Origin: a virus
Direction: 5' to 3' (one strand)
Length of the DNA: 47,053 nt
Virus record (IMG/VR): IMGVR_UViG_3300021599_000073
Span: 1 to 47,053 of that record
Every line of letters starts with the position of its first letter. Position 1 is the first letter of the stretch. The notes beneath the pieces were generated by a model. It did no database searches and was not told where the DNA came from. It worked only from the letters and a program-made list of their open reading frames with translations. Shown here piece by piece: positions 46,680 through 47,053 of this stretch. Position numbers and translations under genes: made by a program.

Positions 46680-47053
46680 ATGCGAGCCAGTTTACTTAAA
46701 GATACATTGAAGTCGTTGTTTCCCATTCAGAGGACTGTTGCCATTGAAGGCCCTCCCGGTGGTGGTAAGACAACCATTGTGCATGAAGTTGCACAGGAAC
46801 TTGATGTGCCATGTGTCGAAGTGCATATGCCGACCATGTTGGTAGAGGACTTTGGCATCCCGATGCTTGAAGGGGAGTGCATGCAGTACAAGTTGCCCCA
46901 TTGGTTTCCGATCAAGGGTAAAGCCCCTGAGCGTGGCATCTTGTTGTTCGATGATCGCAACCAAGCAAGCAATGATCTGCAAAAGGTATTGGCTAACATC
47001 TGTCAAGCCCGTACTTTACATGGTGTGCCGATGCCTGATGGGTGGCAAGTCGT
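46680..47053 (+). CDS. MoxR-like AAA+ ATPase, cut by the window end
   Basis: Open to the last base; about 124 residues are present. MRASLLKDTLKSLFPIQRTV, Walker A AIEGPPGGGKTT (about residues 22-33), CVEVHMPTMLVEDFGIP, Walker B GILLFDDRNQAS and LANICQARTLHGVPMPDGWQ are typical of MoxR-type ATPases in phages, often paired with a VWA-domain protein. It probably remodels or activates a protein complex. The AAAGGAG of the preceding gene's last codons serves as Shine-Dalgarno site. Confidence 0.88.
   Translation, partial: MRASLLKDTLKSLFPIQRTVAIEGPPGGGKTTIVHEVAQELDVPCVEVHMPTMLVEDFGIPMLEGECMQYKLPHWFPIKGKAPERGILLFDDRNQASNDLQKVLANICQARTLHGVPMPDGWQV

Noticed and set aside
1-47053. Terminal direct repeats, integrase, tRNA genes, CRISPR arrays, phage RNA polymerase
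   Set aside because: The ends show no shared sequence by eye, and no protein or RNA with these features was found in the window; they could exist outside it.

Overview
The window looks like most of the genome of a short-tailed (podovirus-like) lytic dsDNA phage of a Gram-negative, probably aquatic, bacterium. The evidence is a T7-type gene set: a large portal, scaffold, coat, two tail-tube/adaptor proteins, a GNAT-like internal virion protein, a lytic transglycosylase and a giant ejection protein. There is no tape measure, sheath, integrase, tRNA or phage RNA polymerase in the window. Several small virion genes resemble those I know from marine and freshwater phages. The sigma70-type promoters seen here suggest use of host RNA polymerase. 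Host identity is inference only.

Layout. Positions 1-9586 (+ strand) hold a tightly packed replication/recombination operon: a DUF3310 protein, family A DNA polymerase, Cas4/RecB-like nuclease, VRR-NUC nuclease, SNF2-type helicase, a probable ssDNA-binding protein, a small HTH protein and a 954-residue AEP primase-DUF927 helicase. It meets the late genes tail to tail, with a 21-bp overlap at 9566-9586. Positions 43535-9566 (- strand) hold packaging and structure: TerS-like, TerL, then a terminator/promoter/operator cassette at 41360-41439. Next come three small genes, portal, scaffold, coat, small virion proteins, adaptors, tail fibres with repeat domains, a lysis cassette (spanin/holin-like membrane proteins, holin, M15 endolysin), the tail nozzle, internal virion proteins, transglycosylase and a giant ejection protein in three pieces. 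Positions 43869-47053 (+ strand) hold small early genes ending in a truncated MoxR-like AAA+ ATPase; this operon runs in the same direction as the left-hand one and would join it if the genome is circular or permuted.

Control elements are concentrated at 41.3-45.4 kb: three sigma70-like promoters, two related 15-bp palindromes at the two late promoters, several GNRA or UUCG tetraloop hairpins (some with U-tracts), and a roughly 250-bp AT-rich field of TAGATAGT/ACTATCTA iterons and palindromes that is the best candidate for a replication origin or regulatory hub.

Most unusual is a set of apparent internal deletions or frameshifts in otherwise conserved genes: polymerase exonuclease domain (~0.83 kb), ejection protein (10.93 and 13.9 kb), the gene pair at 21.34 kb, two tail genes fused at 33.35 kb, and the major coat gene at 37.03 kb. 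A broken coat gene should be lethal, so either the contig is a metagenomic assembly with collapsed segments or it represents a decaying or defective genome. A second oddity is a small phage-like gene (MPFKSKAQQ type) embedded in another frame of the ejection-protein gene, next to MORN repeats. No CRISPR array was seen.
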